Shown here: positions 12,607-25,944 of the stretch, piece by piece
How positions within the stretch are numbered: the stretch's first letter is position 1
Layout of the letters: every line of letters begins with the position of its first letter
DNA from: Saccharina japonica
Taxonomy: Eukaryota; Sar; Phaeophyceae; Laminariales; Laminariaceae
Length of the DNA stretch: 64,000 bases
Assembly (NCBI GenBank): GCA_008828725.1
Contig: MEHQ01004281.1
Span: forward strand, 1 to 64,000
Direction of reading: 5' to 3'
The notes under the pieces: generated by a model
What the model was told of the DNA's origin: nothing
Databases searched by the model: none
What the model saw: only the letters and a program-made list of their open reading frames with translations
Made by a program: the position numbers and the translations under genes

Positions 12607-14596
12607 CTACGGAAACAAACCACCGGCAACTGCTACCCCGGCAGGGCCCAACAACCGGAGCCTTCGTACAACGTCCGCCCTGTCCACGCGAGGGCCGTCT
12701 GGCCCCAACAGGCTGGCGCGCCTGAGTTCTTCTACCAACGCCCCCAAATCCTCTGACCCAGACGTGACTGCGGCGCCAGATATTTCGTCTGTAGGAGGCT
12801 GTTCGTCTCCGTCGCTTCCCGCGTGTCGACTTTGCGGGGGGTTGGCTCTACCTACGGCCGCTGCCGTCGCCGTGCTGCTTTCACCGCCTTCTTTCCCCGG
12901 TGCCGATCCCGAGGGCGTCGTCGTCTTTGGTTCATCTTCGGTGCTCTCGCCCGCCTGTTCTCCGTGATTTCGGTCCAGCGACTCGACGTGCGCGAGCGCC
13001 GCTGCAGCGGCTGCGGCGCCGCCGTACAGCAAACCGGCCTCCCACCCCGCGGCCGCTCCCATCGCGTAGCCGTCGTCGAACCCCTCTTGTACCGCCTCCT
13101 CGGCGCCATCGTCGACGCCGTCTTGATAGCCGAGGGTTGTAAGTCGTGCGTTCAGCGCAGCCAGCTCTCTGTGCAATGCGGGGGGGGGTTGGAGGTGTGA
13201 CCGTGCGCGAAAAACTACGGGGGGGGTTATCGACGCCCTGGGCCGAGCCTTGAACAGCAGCTATCCAAAGGTTATGTATAGCTTCGTATTATTAGCATTA
13301 CAGTAGTACTGGCGTGGCAGTAGCGAGGGCAAGGCCTTGCAGCAGCAGCAGCAGAGGAAGAAGAAGAAGTCAAGTCAAACGCGCGCGACGGGCGAGACAT
13401 TGGTGGATACGCTCAAGAGTATTTCTACATCTCGTTTGGCGCACTATTTTATAGCTCTACAGCAGTATCATACAGCAGTTGCAACAACTTGAAGCGTGGT
13501 TCTTTTGAGCAGGTCTTAAAGATTTGACATAAGGATGCGAATAGTCGTATGTAGCTCACGCCGTTATTGTCCTGCGGAGACAAGGTCCAAACAGGGAGAC
13601 TGCAAGGGAGTCAAGCGTCGTTACCCTACGATGTACCAGGTACGAAGTATAACATGGTTTGATTATTTGCTTGGAAGAGAAACGTAAACGCAATGGTGGA
13701 GAGAGGAATGATTGACTCCATGTGAAGTGATATAGGTGGGGATAGGAATGGTTGACTCCTCGTAACATGGTATGCAGGTACAGGTGACCAAGTACTTTGC
13801 AGTGCAAAATGTCGTTCTCACGTCAGCGATCGACGTTGCTGGTGCTTTGGCGTTTCGGCATTTCGGGAGACGGTTGAAGCCTCAACGGATATATGTGGAC
13901 AGCCTGGTGGACAGATGCTTCCCTTCCGACTACAGACGCGTGGCGATAGCAGCGCTCCATGCATCCCGAATATGTACCAGTCGTCGTAAATATCATAGAT
14001 ACAACACGACGAGTTCGTGACAAGGGGACGATTTGAATGCGAGTGCAGCCAAACACCGGCGAGTTGGGTACTGCTGCCGCTGCTGCTGCTGTGCTGTGCT
14101 GTTACCGCTTCGGCCCGAATCGCCACCCCATGCTAAGATGCTAAGGGGCGTTCGCATTGTGCGAAGGTCAACATGTCACTCTAGCCCCAACCTCGCCCCC
14201 ATTTCGTTGGGGGGGGGAGTGATATCGATCACTGATGAAAGCATGTGGCCGTACACAGTACACGCTGTACGTATACGAGTGTGGCATGGACAGCCGATAT
14301 TTTACCAGGTCCCGATACATGGTAAGAACGCCAAGATATGCACACGTTGCATCTCCCCCAATCCTTTTCACGAGCCCAATGCCAGGAAACGAGGAAACCA
14401 AACGTACACATCGACATCTTCTGCAATGCGATGCGGTGATATTAATAGTTGTTTGTGCTTCGTGTACGTACGTACTGCTGTACCTTTCGGCCATTGTCCT
14501 TGGTTGACCACCAAGCTCTTCTTGGTCTTGCTCGTCATCGCCGAAGAAATCGTCAGCTTCAGCGCCATCAAACTCTTCCCCGCGCTTTTCATCCAT
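12607..14596 (-). CDS. YAE1: YAE1 domain protein (Fe-S delivery adaptor)
   Basis: Yae1, with Lto1, recruits the ABC protein Rli1/ABCE1 to the cytosolic iron-sulfur targeting complex. Two exons, 14484-14596 and 12607-13168, are joined by a phase-2 GT-AG intron of 1,315 bp that rebuilds an arginine codon, giving 224 residues. Exon 1 is acidic (DDFFGDDEQ) like the N-terminus of other Yae1 proteins. Exon 2 starts with the hallmark glycine-every-fourth-residue array: GYQDGVDDG, QEGFDDGYAMG, GWEAGLLYGG. A Ser/Pro/Thr-rich linker follows, then a short helical end (DLGALVEELRRASLLG) similar in position to the C-terminal helix of Yae1. The start at MDEKR (14596) is chosen over an ATG five codons upstream; either is possible. 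Confidence 0.85.
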
Positions 14597-14869
14597 TAGA
14601 GGTAGCAGCAACGTGCCTCGACGCCGAGATGGAGAGAGAGAGCTGTTGTGTTTGTTCGTTGCGGGCTATGGGAATGACTACCAGTAAGGTTGCTGGAACA
14701 CAGATGCGGCGGGATTCGTAGTTTATGGAAGGATTCGCAGGTAGGGATCGTGTTTTTTGTAGGGTCGGCGAATCGAGTTGGCGCGCGTCCGTGTTGACCA
14801 GAGCTGTGCAGCGCATTCGAAAGCGAAAGGAAGTAGCCCAGGAGAACCTGCAAAGGGACCGTCAGGAAC
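14597..14869. promoter_or_regulatory. Divergent upstream region of YAE1 and acetylornithine deacetylase
   Basis: Only 273 bp separate the two start codons. The stretch is unique sequence with no obvious TATA box and must hold both promoters or 5' UTRs. Confidence 0.45.
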
Positions 14870-15323
14870 ATGGCTGGTATGACTTCAGCGGCGGATGTGC
14901 AGGCACTGCTCTCGAGCGTGGAGATGAAGGAGGACCGGTTTGTCGAGCTCCTGACCAAGCTAATCGACAACGTCGCGACACTTCAGAACAACCCTTCCCA
15001 GGTCAGCCAGTTTCTATGTCGTTTTCAGGCTCGCTCCTACGTACTCTGGCGCTTGCTGTTCGCAAGCACATGCATGCGCAAGCTGCCACGCACCACATAT
15101 TGGCTGCGGATCCGCACGGAAGCATCTTAATAGCACGCAGCAAAGTGCTAGTGGTGTGGTGCCGACCCCAGCCGGTGTATACACGTTCATACCCGCGTAC
15201 GGGATACTGGTAGATATGAGCGTCTGTCTCGCCTCGTCTCCAATGTTCTCATCACAATGGTTGAATGTGGGAAAAGTTCTGGTTCACTTCGAGTTGTCGT
15301 GTGATATGTCAGCACCGCCGTAC

Positions 15324-15360
<37 letters not shown>

Positions 15361-18300
15361 GGGCGTCCACGTACATACCGGCATATACGGCCGTACATAC
15401 ATAGATAGCGACAACACCCTTGACGACGAACGAAACCGCGTTGAGAATATCTGGGACGTTCCGTCCGACTGTCTCCGCTTTATATTGGTTGGTGACTCCA
15501 CGAGCGCGCCCACATTTCCCTCATTTATTTGCACGACAACCGGCTTGTCGTTGGGTGACACTAGTCTAGGTATGACGGTTCGTTTGATCTTCCTTTGTGT
15601 GTGTACTCTTGTCTGTTCTGCTCTGTGTCGCAGGGACTTGTCCCTAGAGAGGACAACGCTTCCGACCACGTGCTGGAGCTGCTCAAGCCGTACACCACCG
15701 AGAACGGTGGCCCGCTGGAGATCGAGCGCGTCCACTTCACGCCCGGACGAGGCAACGTGATCATCAAGTACCCAGGTCAGTCAGCCACATCGATCAGTCG
15801 CAAGCAGACACTTAGTGCGTGTACGTATGATACACACATACACACGCAACGCGTATACTCGTACGATACGTATCTATACGTACACAACCAGCAGCCCTGA
15901 AGGCGTGTTGGCATCTTTGCTTCGAAGATCTTTCGTTTACGATATATTCGTACTTTGTTCAAGAGGATATATTTTGATAGGGCAGCGGCCAAAAACAGGT
16001 ACACCTGGTCCGTTCGGGGCCAAAAACAGGTACATACTAAAATCAAGTTTAAAACGCACCCCACAAACCTGCCGTTCCTTGCAATGCAAAGTAGAGTTTT
16101 TTTCATGCTCTTCGTGCTCGCCCGGTGGCTACGTACACGAGTAGCTGCTATTAATAGTACAAGGAACGAACGCCTGCTGCTGTATTCTCCCTTCTCAACT
16201 TTTGTGACACCCCTGGTATTCCAAGTCAACCACAATCCCGAAGGGGAGCCTTCTATCTCGTATTATTTCGGCGGAGGTATGCAGGCAGATATGTGTGTGT
16301 GTCGCTCGAGTGGCGTGTAGTGCGAGGTGCGAAGGGAGAAGGGGGTCTCCGCGTACGTCGGCATTTGTATAGGGGGCATAGGGTGGAACTATGAAGGGCC
16401 TCTGATTGGCTTGAAAACGACAAAAAAAAGGTGAAAGTCAAGCAGAGTAGACAAAACCAGGTATACCTGGGTTTTGAAGAGGCAAAAACCGGTACAACGA
16501 GTTTTGGACCAATGGCAGCGCACGTGGAGTGCGTTTTTGACTTGGTTTTAAGTATGTACCTGATTTTGGCCGCAAAAGGACGAGTTATACCTTTTTTTGG
16601 CCGCTGCCCATTTTGATACACCGACGACGTACTCGTACGTAGAAGGACGTTCGTACGCCGGTTCGTTATCGTACATAGATCGAGCGCTTTTTTCTTTTTC
16701 TTTTTTCTTTCTACAGAGAATGTATATGCTGGGTAAAGTACGCACCTTTCCTTCCATATTTGCGAACTTTTTGCGCAGTATCTTGACGTTGGGTTTCGAA
16801 GTTTGGTGTAAAGTATCATGTAGATCATCATATCATACCATGGAGCTGCAGAAAGCTCCACACGAGTACGCACATAATCATATTATATGACATGCGTGCG
16901 AACAAACGTCCCTTGAGCTCTTGGCCCTTGGCTCTACGTGGTGGAGAGGATGTTGTCCCGGGCGTGTTGTTATCGCCCCCCCCCCCGCCTCGCCTCGACG
17001 CCTCCTACATACCATGCGACGATATGTACCCGGGGCTCGTACAGATAGAACTAACTCTAAGCTCGTTTGAGCTGGTCGGTGTTATTTGCCCAGTCACTTG
17101 CCCGGTGGCCGGTGGCGGGTGGCTACGTACGACCTTACTTTTTCTTTACCTTTCAAGAGGTCTTTTATGGCTCTTCGTTCTTGCCCGGTGGCTACGTACG
17201 AGTAGCCGGTACGAGGAACAAACGCCTGCTTACTGTGTTCTTCTCCCGTTTCAGCTTGGGACACCCGACCCCGGGATTTAAAGTCAAAAACCACAATCCC
17301 GAAGGGGGGCCTCGTAGTATGCATGTTCTGATGTATTGTACTCGTACCTTTGCTGCTTCTTTTTGCAGCGGGCGGTAGTATCCCGGTTATAGTACATGAG
17401 GGGCTGCGAACCGCCGTCAGAACGACAAAAAAAAGGGGTCCTTCAGCACAAGACAAAGGAGTCGTATTATTCGCGGTGTTGTTTTCTTTACGGACCCGGA
17501 CATTTGTTTCTCTGTTTCACGGTCTGTGCCCACATAATAATTAGTGTCTCTATAGGATAAGGAATCAGGACGGCCACTGGTTGTACTGATGTAGTTGGGT
17601 AGAAAGAACCCGTCTAACCCCTTAAGAACTGGTCCCACACATTTGGGGGAAAACTACTTGGAATTAGTGTGGGATCATGTTTTCAGTTCTGAATGGGTTG
17701 ATGTGAAGAGGAACACACATAAAGATGCGTTGATCTTTTGTGCCCGTAGCTTTCCAGCCTTCATGTAGTCGTAGCTGTTTGACCCAATCACCGATATCAT
17801 GGTTTGCCTTGCGGCTTGACAACTTACCCAGCACCACAGGTACATGGCAACTTGTAGCTGTTGTTTGTGTGTTATTCGTTGGTTGTTGACCAATCGATCG
17901 GTTGGCCGGTCGTCCACGATGCAATGCGGCGCGATGGCTTCCTGGAATGACACGCCTCTTCCTTGTCGCGTCTCGCGTCTACCGGTACTCACGGCGGCCG
18001 TAGAGCGCGTATCGCGTATGCCTGGTGCCCAAGTACCATCAGGTTGGACCTCGTATATACGTGTAAACCGGTCGCCTTTTTATACTCACTCGTATATAGT
18101 ACCTGGGAATCGGTGGTATATAGCAGCTGGTTTAATACCCTCCATAGAGAAAGCGTGCAGAATCATACATACCCCGAGGAGGGGACGGGGTCGCATGGTG
18201 TGCTCGCGCGAACGTGAATGTTTCTCTCGTCGTTCTTGGCGCGGTATGCTTATATATATATCCTTTCGCTCGGGTAGGATGAGGGTGAACATGAGCTTGT

Positions 18301-21300
18301 TTGTTTTGTTTTGTTTTTCCGCCTTTTTCGCGCGGTCAGTCGCCTTTTACCTTTGGCAGTTCCACGCGTGTAGCAGCAGAGCAGCAGCAACAGTTAAAAA
18401 GCCCTCCGAAATATTACCTACTACTGGAAGCAGTTGTTGTACTTGCACGTACAGTAGTAGTACCCGACAGTATGTATCAGTAACTTTTTTGAGGCACGAG
18501 TCGTACGTAATATTTTGTTTATCATAATGCTGATGTGTTCATACTAAAGGTACTGCCTGTAACGTTGATGTGCTCACAGCAGCAGTAGTAATATTCACTT
18601 CTTTGACGTTTTCGCCCTCTCTCTCCTTTGTCGTCCTTTCCCCCCATGCCGCCTTTTGCGTGCCTCGCCCCCTGCCGCCACCCATGGGCGTCCTTGCCGA
18701 TCCCCTGCCCGTCTTCACACGACCGCGTGTTTGTCCCATGCAGGCACCGGGGACAAGACCGTAACCTTCCTCGGGAGCCACATGGACGTGGTGCCCGCGA
18801 ACCCGGAGACCTGGGAGGTCGACCCCTTCCACCTCACCCGGGACGGCGACAAGCTCTACGGGAGGGGCACGACCGACTGCCTGGGCCACGTGGCCATGAT
18901 CACCGACCTCATGATCGGCCTGGCGGAGAAGCGCCCGGTACTGTCGCGCACGATCCTGGCGATCTTCATCGCGAACGAGGAGAACGGCGAGGTGGAGGAC
19001 ATCGGCGTCGACGGCCTGCACAGCTCGGGGAAGCTGGACGAGTTGGGGATCAACAGGGGGCCCATCTTCTGGGTGGACTCGGCGGACTCCCAGCCTTGCG
19101 TCGGCACCGTGGGGAACCAGCAGTGGACGCTCAAGGCGAACGGGAAGCTGTTCCACTCAGGCCTGCCCCACATGGTGAGTTTGTGTGTGTGTTTTTTTGT
19201 TTCGTGTGTTGTGTGTTTTTGTGCACGGACGCGCGCTGGCAAGCTTAACGAATTTTGTTTTTTTTGTCGTGCATGCGGTTGGTGTCATAGCGTTCAACGA
19301 CCCCCCCCCCCCGCCCCCCTCTACGGCCATGCATGACATGAGTACACACCCCCCCCCTTGTTTCTTCGGCCTACCAGTGGCTTTCGAGTTAATGCTGTAG
19401 GGCGTACTACTGTGTATCATAGCGTGGTTGCCGTGGTGCGAGGCCCGCCCCGACGTATAGAGGTTTTGGCCCCCAGGCATGAGAAACCTCGTGTTGTGTC
19501 ATCATGCGGCGGTACGGCGGTATGGGCAAGCGCTTCAGAAAGTCAAGCGGAAACCATCTGAAAACCGAACCGTTCGGTTCTGCTACCGGGAATCCGTAAA
19601 ACTCGTATATATATCCGATGCGTAAACCAACAGCAGCCAAATACTTCAGCCAACACTGCACGGCACGTATGTACCACTGTTAATACATGGAAGCCGTGAT
19701 GGCGCCATGTCGTGCCCACTGTTAATACATGGTGTTTTTGCTGCGACAAGGCCGGAGAGCCGGCCATCGCGCCTTTCCAGAGCAAAGAGACGTCCCTAGT
19801 GCTGCACGGCGAGAACCGCGGCATAGTCTCTACATCCATACAGCCTGCCGTTATGATTTTTTTGCAGGATCTGTATCTACGTAGTACAGATCCAATCCAA
19901 GAAAACATGTGCTACTAATAGTTCATGCAGATTGCACGGTTCCCACCAGGCAACATGAGCTAGATCATACAGATCATACAGATCAGGAACCTATCTGCCC
20001 TGAAAAAGCGTACACGATGAACGTTGGGGAGCGGTGAATGTGTCCGATGTATGTTAGTAGGTGCATCAAAGACAATAGGAACCAGCGATCTCCCACCTCG
20101 TTTTTTTCTCGGCCTCACCTCCTCCGATTCCGTCTCGTGACGTTTTGAACTGAAATAAAAAACCCCGCCAAGGCCATCAACCCGATCGAGATGGTGATGG
20201 AGACGGTGTCGATGGTCCAGAAGCGTTTCTACGAGGACTACCCGCCGCACCCGAAGGAGGTCGAGTACAACTACAAGTGCTCCTCCACCATGAAGCCGAC
20301 CCAAGTCACGGTGAGATGGCAGCAGTTCCCCACCTTGTTCTTCCTCTTTTTCCTCCCCTTTTTTGTTACGCCTTATGGGAGTATGTGGCGCCGAGAGGAA
20401 GCGACGTGGGCAGCAAGAGTCTTCCACACATGGAATAGATAACGATCTTTAGATCATCTAGATATCCTAAACCGGCCGTTAGGATATATGCGGTGCAGGA
20501 TCTGTATGGTTTCAGATCCAAACCAGGAAACACGCGTGCTAGATTATGCAGACTATGCGGCCCCCACCCGGCAACGTGATGCAAACCGTACGCACGTACA
20601 GTAGATGTAGATCGTGACGTGAGTTCGTTGATTTGTTCGATGGCTGGAATGTTCCGCTGCTCCGCCTGCTGTCCCAAAACGCTTGCGGTGCGTTCGAAAG
20701 AGCGACAAAAAAGCGACGAACTGAACCCCCCCCTCGTGCTGGCCACAGCCGTCTGGTCTGCGCACTTTCCTCTGCTTGATGCTACTGCGATAACTGTGCG
20801 ACAACTTACGTGAATTCCGAACTATAGGGCGGAAGGAAGCACACCATCTCCCCCCTCCGAGGCTTTTCAGCCAGCGTGTCTCGTCCGCCGCCACGCAGCG
20901 CTTCCGCGGGCTCTCGTTTTGCGCGACACGAAGGGTACGAACCAATCCATATTGATAATAATCAATGTCTGCGTGTCCGCCGTTCTACCTCAAAAGCACT
21001 CCTTTCACTGCTACTCCTCCCCTCCCCCCCCCCCTCCCCCCCCCCCCCCTCCCCCCCCACCCCCCCCCCGCCCGACCCGTAAATCCGTCGTCTCCCCCCC
21101 CCCCCGCTCCCGCGTACCGTTTTGGGTGAAACAATAATCAATACCTGATGATACCAAAACAAAATGTACAGTGCGCCAGCGGGAGCATCAATCAGATCCC
21201 GCCGCACGCGTCGGTTTCCGGAGACTGCCGCGTGACGCCCTTCTACAGCATGGCAGATGTCCAGAAGAGCATCGAGGGGTACGTGGCCGAGATCAACGCC

Positions 21301-24300
21301 GACCCGTCCATCCTGCCGAGCCACGGGCAGTTCTCCAAGTACGTGCTCCCGGACCGCAAGGGAACGATCGAGCTGACGTGGCTCGGGAAGGGGGAGGACG
21401 GCATCGCGTGCAACCTCACCAGCGAGGGGGCTGACGCGCTTAACTCTGCCACGGAGAAGGTGCGAGATGGGTTCCGAGTGGACTCTTAAAAACCCCACGA
21501 CCATATTAGTTTCTATATATAAAGTTATATTAAGAAAAAATGAAAAAAAATGAGCTGTGAGAGATCGAGGATTTTGGTCGAATCTCTCATCTTTGCTAGC
21601 CGTTGTGGGAGTGATACTTCGATCTTGTATAGTAGGATAACCATAATACTGGTAGGCACTGCTGTAGTTCGGTGTTGGGGTGTTGTGCTGTGTTGTGTTG
21701 TATTGTGGGTGTGCGAAGACTTGTCGTTTTTCCCTTGGAGTTTGTGCAGATGTGGCGGTGTGCTTGCCGCCGTCGGTTACAATATGTTTCGGTGCTTCCG
21801 TCGTAGAACTAACGTATATAGATATAAATATGATGAACACCGATGCCTCTCGTGATTTTGGAAATCACCGAAGTCCCTCCTATCGTCTGGGCTTCAGACC
21901 GAAATGGAAACGCGTCAGCTCTCGGCGCCTCGCCCGCGCTTTCTCGTCCGTTCTCTCGCGGGTCGCCTTCTCCGGCCTCCGACGGGCCTGTTCCCGCTCG
22001 CGCTCTCTCGAGGTCGCGCGTCGCCGCCGAGCGCGGCGGCCTTCAATCCGTCGGCTCTTTCGAGACGGCGGGACATCGACACTTTTTCTTCGAGGCAGGA
22101 AGGCTATTTGCGGGGCGTCGAGGTTGTTTCTTCGAGGCAGTAAATATCATTTTGTGGTTTCTTGGAGATACTCGTACTCATAGCGAGGTTCTACGTTCGT
22201 ACTTTTTTACCTGTATTTGTTCCAGGATCTTGGGCTTTTTTTTCGGTCGCGAGCTTCGATAGCTCGGTCTCGCAAATGCGACTACCTACTCTCAACTACC
22301 TCCATGAGCGAGCTTTAGTCCCTTCCACCCCTTCGGCCTTGCTTCGTCGGGATACGAGTACGATACTACAGCAGCAAGCACGGCACTCTTTGTACAGTCA
22401 GTACTACCGTAGAACAGTAGTAGCACAATAATACGACAACAAAAAGTTTAGCCGATTTTTTCTCGGGTGGATTCATACTGCCTTGGTACTGATGCTGTAG
22501 CTCCCTTCTTTTCAGGGTAGAAATATGAGTTTGTACGTAGAACAACAGCGTAGTACCAGGTACAAAGTACTGCTGTTTTGTACGTACGATGTAACCAGCA
22601 GCTGGTCTGTAGCACGGAGAAGAACGTACGTAGAACCTCGCTATATTTCGGATCTCCAAGAAACAACCACGAAATAAGCTTGCTGCCTGTGTATAGTGCT
22701 GTAGATACGAGTAGTCTGCTCCGACACGAGAGTCAGAGAAGGATTGAGACCCCCTTCCCGTTGCCGCCAGCTTTGAAATATCTCGACTATATCCACGCGC
22801 AACCGCTTGCTCGGCACGATGTGTTTTCGCCGCACGACCAAAACTGAGCCCGACACCGGGACCGCGACTGGTGCATTTCTGACAGAAACTGAGAAATGAA
22901 GTTGCGAACTGAGTATCAACACAGTTAGCGTTTCCTCCTTCCTGCGACACTTGGCATTGCCTTGACTCTGTACGTAGTATGTGTCAAATATCAAAACACG
23001 AGCGATCGCCATCACATTGTTGTCGTAAATCTCACAAACTATCCTGAAAACTGAGACTATCCACGGAACACCAAAAGCGACTGATCACATTTCTGAGACT
23101 GACTACTGTTGAGACTGAGAAATGAGGTTGCGAACTGAATATTTCAACACGCAGCATTCCCTTCTTCCTGCAACACTTGGCATTACCTTGATTCTGCACG
23201 TCAGATATCGAAACACGACCGAGCGCCATCACATTGTCGTAAATATTAAGGATGGTACGAAATAACTGATGTGCCAGGTAAATAGCCCTATCCGAAGCAT
23301 GGGTGCCGGCGAATGCCGGCACCCATGCGGAGCCCTTGTACGTACTTCGTATATACCTAAGCGGCTAGTTGGCCGAGGTTCCGAGCGGGCTCTTGCGGCT
23401 CTACGCGGCGGGCGCGGAAACTACTTACTGATGTTGGTGGTTTCGTGTACGTAATTATGTGGGGCGTAAGTAAATCTGGTGCATCGGTTCTCGCCCAGTT
23501 TCGTACATTGTAAAAGGCTTTGCGACGATGAAATGTGGGCACGGGTTCGTTTGCCTGGTTTCGCAAGCGTGAATCATATATATATTATTTTTTTCTCGCG
23601 GTGCGGTCGTTCGCTTCTCTTCTTCCTGCGAATGAAAAAACACGGAAGCATGCAGTTGAAAACATAAGACACATGCCTCAGGGGCTTACTCACTCATCAG
23701 CGGAGCCGACGGTCGCGTGTGTCGACGAGTTGATTGATCCCCGCAATAGCCACGACACGAAAGTAGGTAACTCGTGCCAATTGCCAATTAATTCCCTGAC
23801 CAGTAGCGAAATTTTAACGCTTCCCCACCCCCCCGTTCCCGTGCCACCCCCGTGCCGCGACTATAACTGTGCAGGTGCTCGGGGTGTCGACACCGTACTC
23901 GATCTCGGGCTCCCTTCCCCTCGTGCGATGGCTTCAGGACCAGGGCTACGACGTGCAGATCTGCGGTTACGGCCTAAGCTCGCGCTGTGAGTTGCGGGAC
24001 CCTTCCTTTTGTGTCGCGCGATTGCCATACGTACTATTTTACGGAGGACCATCATAGTAAATAGGACCAAATATTGTTAGCAAAAATAGGTAAATATTTA
24101 GTTTTTATTGTGTTCCGTAGGTCCTATTTACTATGGTCCCCCGTAATACTTGGTGTTATAGTATCGTTCGGGAAAAAAATAACATTGCGAGAGTGCAAAT
24201 GGGCGACCGTTTTTTGCAGAAGGTAATGACTATATAGATGTAGCGCGCAACATAAGGCATATGGAGGGATGGGCTGAGCGAGGCGTGGGGCCTCTTAAGA

Positions 24301-24972
24301 GCCTGATCTCGCCGTCGTCGAGGGTCGGTGGCTTGAAAGAGAGGCTGGTGCACGCGCTCCTATTGAGAAAGAAAAAACGCGGTCCACCGACACCACGTAG
24401 CTGGTCAGCTTCGGCGGCACTATTATGTCCGGGAATATAATGACCGTTTGGGTATTGATATTTATACCCAAACGATCCTTACATTTCCAGACAGTGTTTT
24501 TTTTTCCAACACGCGGAAAACCACCCACCCACCCACCCATCGCTCCTGCGTTGTTCCAGTGATGTAGATGTAGCGCATCAGCGCAGCGCGTGGTGTTTCC
24601 CGTGTGTCAGCCCGGCCCGAGACAAGGTGCACAGCCGTAGGGATAATAAAATTCGCGGTTCTGCGGTCGTTATCACCGTTACAGACCAGCGCGCCCTCGC
24701 CCGGCGGCTAAGCTTGCGGCATGGTTGCCGAGTCCCGTCCGAACTGCATGTCCAAAAAACAAATGTATTATTTTTAGTTCATACTGGTATGAACTTGTGC
24801 TGACTTCTCGAACCTATTTTTTTACACTTTTCCCGCGCGCGTGTTTATACGCTATACTGGTGCGCCCCGTCTCCACCATGCAGACCACGCGGAAAACGAG
24901 TACTGCAGCCTGGAGGGGATGGGAAACGCCGTCAAGGTGCTCGCCGGCGTGATCGCGCGACTGGAAGCGTAA
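14870..24972 (+). CDS. Acetylornithine deacetylase, M20 metallopeptidase family
   Basis: It hydrolyses N-acetyl-L-ornithine to ornithine and acetate in arginine synthesis (family EC 3.5.1.16) and closely follows the plant enzyme. Seven exons join in frame to 443 residues: 14870-15001, 15634-15775, 18744-19174, 20173-20310, 21172-21459, 23875-23986, 24884-24972. Metal and catalytic residues are present: H104 and D106 in GSHMDVV, D136 in GRGTTDCLG, E170/E171 in ANEENGE, an Asp in WVDSADSQPCVGT (203-206), and H416 in YHAENEY, whose tyrosine codon is split by the last intron. The lid domain has KPTQ and GSINQIPP. No presequence is visible, so a cytosolic site is likely. Introns run from 632 to 2,968 bp and are full of repeats. 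One difference from plants: Met replaces the Lys after the GLPH/GLAH motif at the exon 3/4 join. Confidence 0.95.
15326..15358 (+). repeat. Run of 33 C in deacetylase intron 1
   Basis: An uninterrupted mono-C tract, followed by a degenerate copy of the dispersed box (CGTACATACCGGCATATACGG). Confidence 0.9.
15955..16620. repeat. Inverted repeat element in deacetylase intron 2
   Basis: A segment at about 15960-16060 (GGGCAGCGGCCAAAAACAGG and following) returns in reverse complement at about 16535-16615, with about 80 per cent identity by eye. It forms a stem of about 90 bp around a 470-bp centre. The ends are not sharply defined. Confidence 0.65.
16090..17312 (+). repeat. Direct repeat pair in deacetylase intron 2
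   Basis: About 165 bp at 16090-16255 (GCCCGGTGGCTACGTAC ... CACAATCCCGAAGGGG) recur in the same orientation at about 17160-17312, clearly diverged. The first copy overlaps the inverted-repeat element, so the family may be a larger dispersed element. Confidence 0.65.
19300..19357 (-). repeat. Poly-C plus box repeat, minus orientation
   Basis: C-runs flank CTACGGCCATGCATGACATG, the reverse complement of the box seen at 1400 and 43090, here truncated. It is in intron 3 of the deacetylase gene. Confidence 0.6.
19855..20585 (+). repeat. Diverged direct repeat pair spanning deacetylase introns 3 and 4
   Basis: GCAGGATCTGTAT, CAGATCCAA and CCCGGCAACRTGA landmarks occur in the same order and spacing at about 19870-19975 (intron 3) and about 20492-20575 (intron 4). 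They are two old copies of one dispersed repeat of about 110 bp on either side of exon 4. Confidence 0.6.
22886..23246 (+). repeat. Diverged tandem duplication in deacetylase intron 5
   Basis: Two copies of about 140 bp, at 22886-23031 and 23112-23246, share ACTGAGAAATGARGTTGCG, CACTTGGCATT and CGCCATCACATTGT in the same order, with small indels. Confidence 0.75.
24039..24147. mobile_element. MITE copy 1 (TTACGGRGGACC family)
   Basis: A 109-bp element with inverted ends of about 28 bp: TTACGGAGGACC...AGTAAATAGGACC on the left and its reverse complement on the right. The A/T-rich core is shared with copies at 36953 and 57031. It lies in the last intron of the deacetylase gene. The flanks suggest a target duplication of only 2-3 bp (TA or TTA/TAA), but this is ambiguous because the ends themselves read TTA. 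Confidence 0.8.
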
Positions 24973-25852
24973 CTCCCCGTTCTCGGGTATAACACAAGAA
25001 CGAAGGAAGGCCGGCTAAGAGGGGGGGGGGGGGCGCGGGAGGGGCATTCCAGCAAGGGAGACATGTCTTGCGCAAAAGGCACCGCAACAACAGAGCCGTC
25101 CTCGACAATCACAAAACAACAGTAGAAGTTCGTAGTGGTAGCAGTGGTAATGCTTGCGGCGCCTGCGGCGTGAACGCGCCCGCCAGCAAACGCTCTACCG
25201 TAAAGGGGGGGGGGTGTACTCATGTCATCCATACATGGCCGTAGTCGTATGACCACAGGGAGTGGGGGGCGGGGGGGGGGGAGGGTGCGAAGAGAGTTTT
25301 CGCGGCTTTTGTTTCCGTTGCAGTCGATTTTAACCGCTCGCCCTGTCGCCCTTGTAGGGAAGAGAGCGCTCTGTGCGGTTTGGGGGGAGTTATGTGTGGG
25401 TCCTTTTTTTCGCCTGCCGTGGCATTTGGTGCCGCGGGCCGTTAGGACCCTGTTCGTCTCATGGCCAATAGGGCACGTACGTATATACGTACATGCAAGC
25501 AAATGTCCCGGGACGCTCACCAAGACGGGTGGTCGCAGCCCGTGTGATGTTTGCTGGTAGTTTTGTCAAGTGTGGTGGTGTGTCTCTTTAGTGTGCGGTG
25601 TGAAGCACTCAATAGCGGAACGGGCCGGCCTACGCGGGCCGGCCGAGCAAAGTACAGTACGCGCCTTGAATACGATAATCACAAGCCGACCCCGGCACTG
25701 GAAAAACCAAGCCTCGAAAGATTAAAACTTTTAAACAACTCGACCGATGCCCCAGGTGCTTCCACGTGCCAACCACTAACATTCTACCGCCAATGAAGTG
25801 AAGAAAGTGGGCACCCCGTTCCTGTAAGCAAAACAAAAAACTTGGAACTCCT
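24973..25852. other. Intergenic region between convergent deacetylase and RuvX genes
   Basis: It contains a G-run (25020-25034), a poly-G plus box copy at 25205-25257 (ending GTCGTATGACCACAGG), another G-rich patch at 25258-25285, and 3' UTR sequence of both genes. No coding sequence is evident. Confidence 0.6.
25205..25257 (+). repeat. Poly-G plus box repeat copy
   Basis: A G-run precedes TGTACTCATGTC and CATGGCCGTAGTCGTATGAC, the same box as at 1400-1439 with changes in its first third. Confidence 0.75.
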
Positions 25853-25944
25853 CTAGCGTCGCTTACGCTTTCGTTTCGGCGCGCGCATCGTGGGAACAAA
25901 GTCGCCGGCGGCCGCGCTCCTAGCCGACTCGGCTCGCATCTCGT

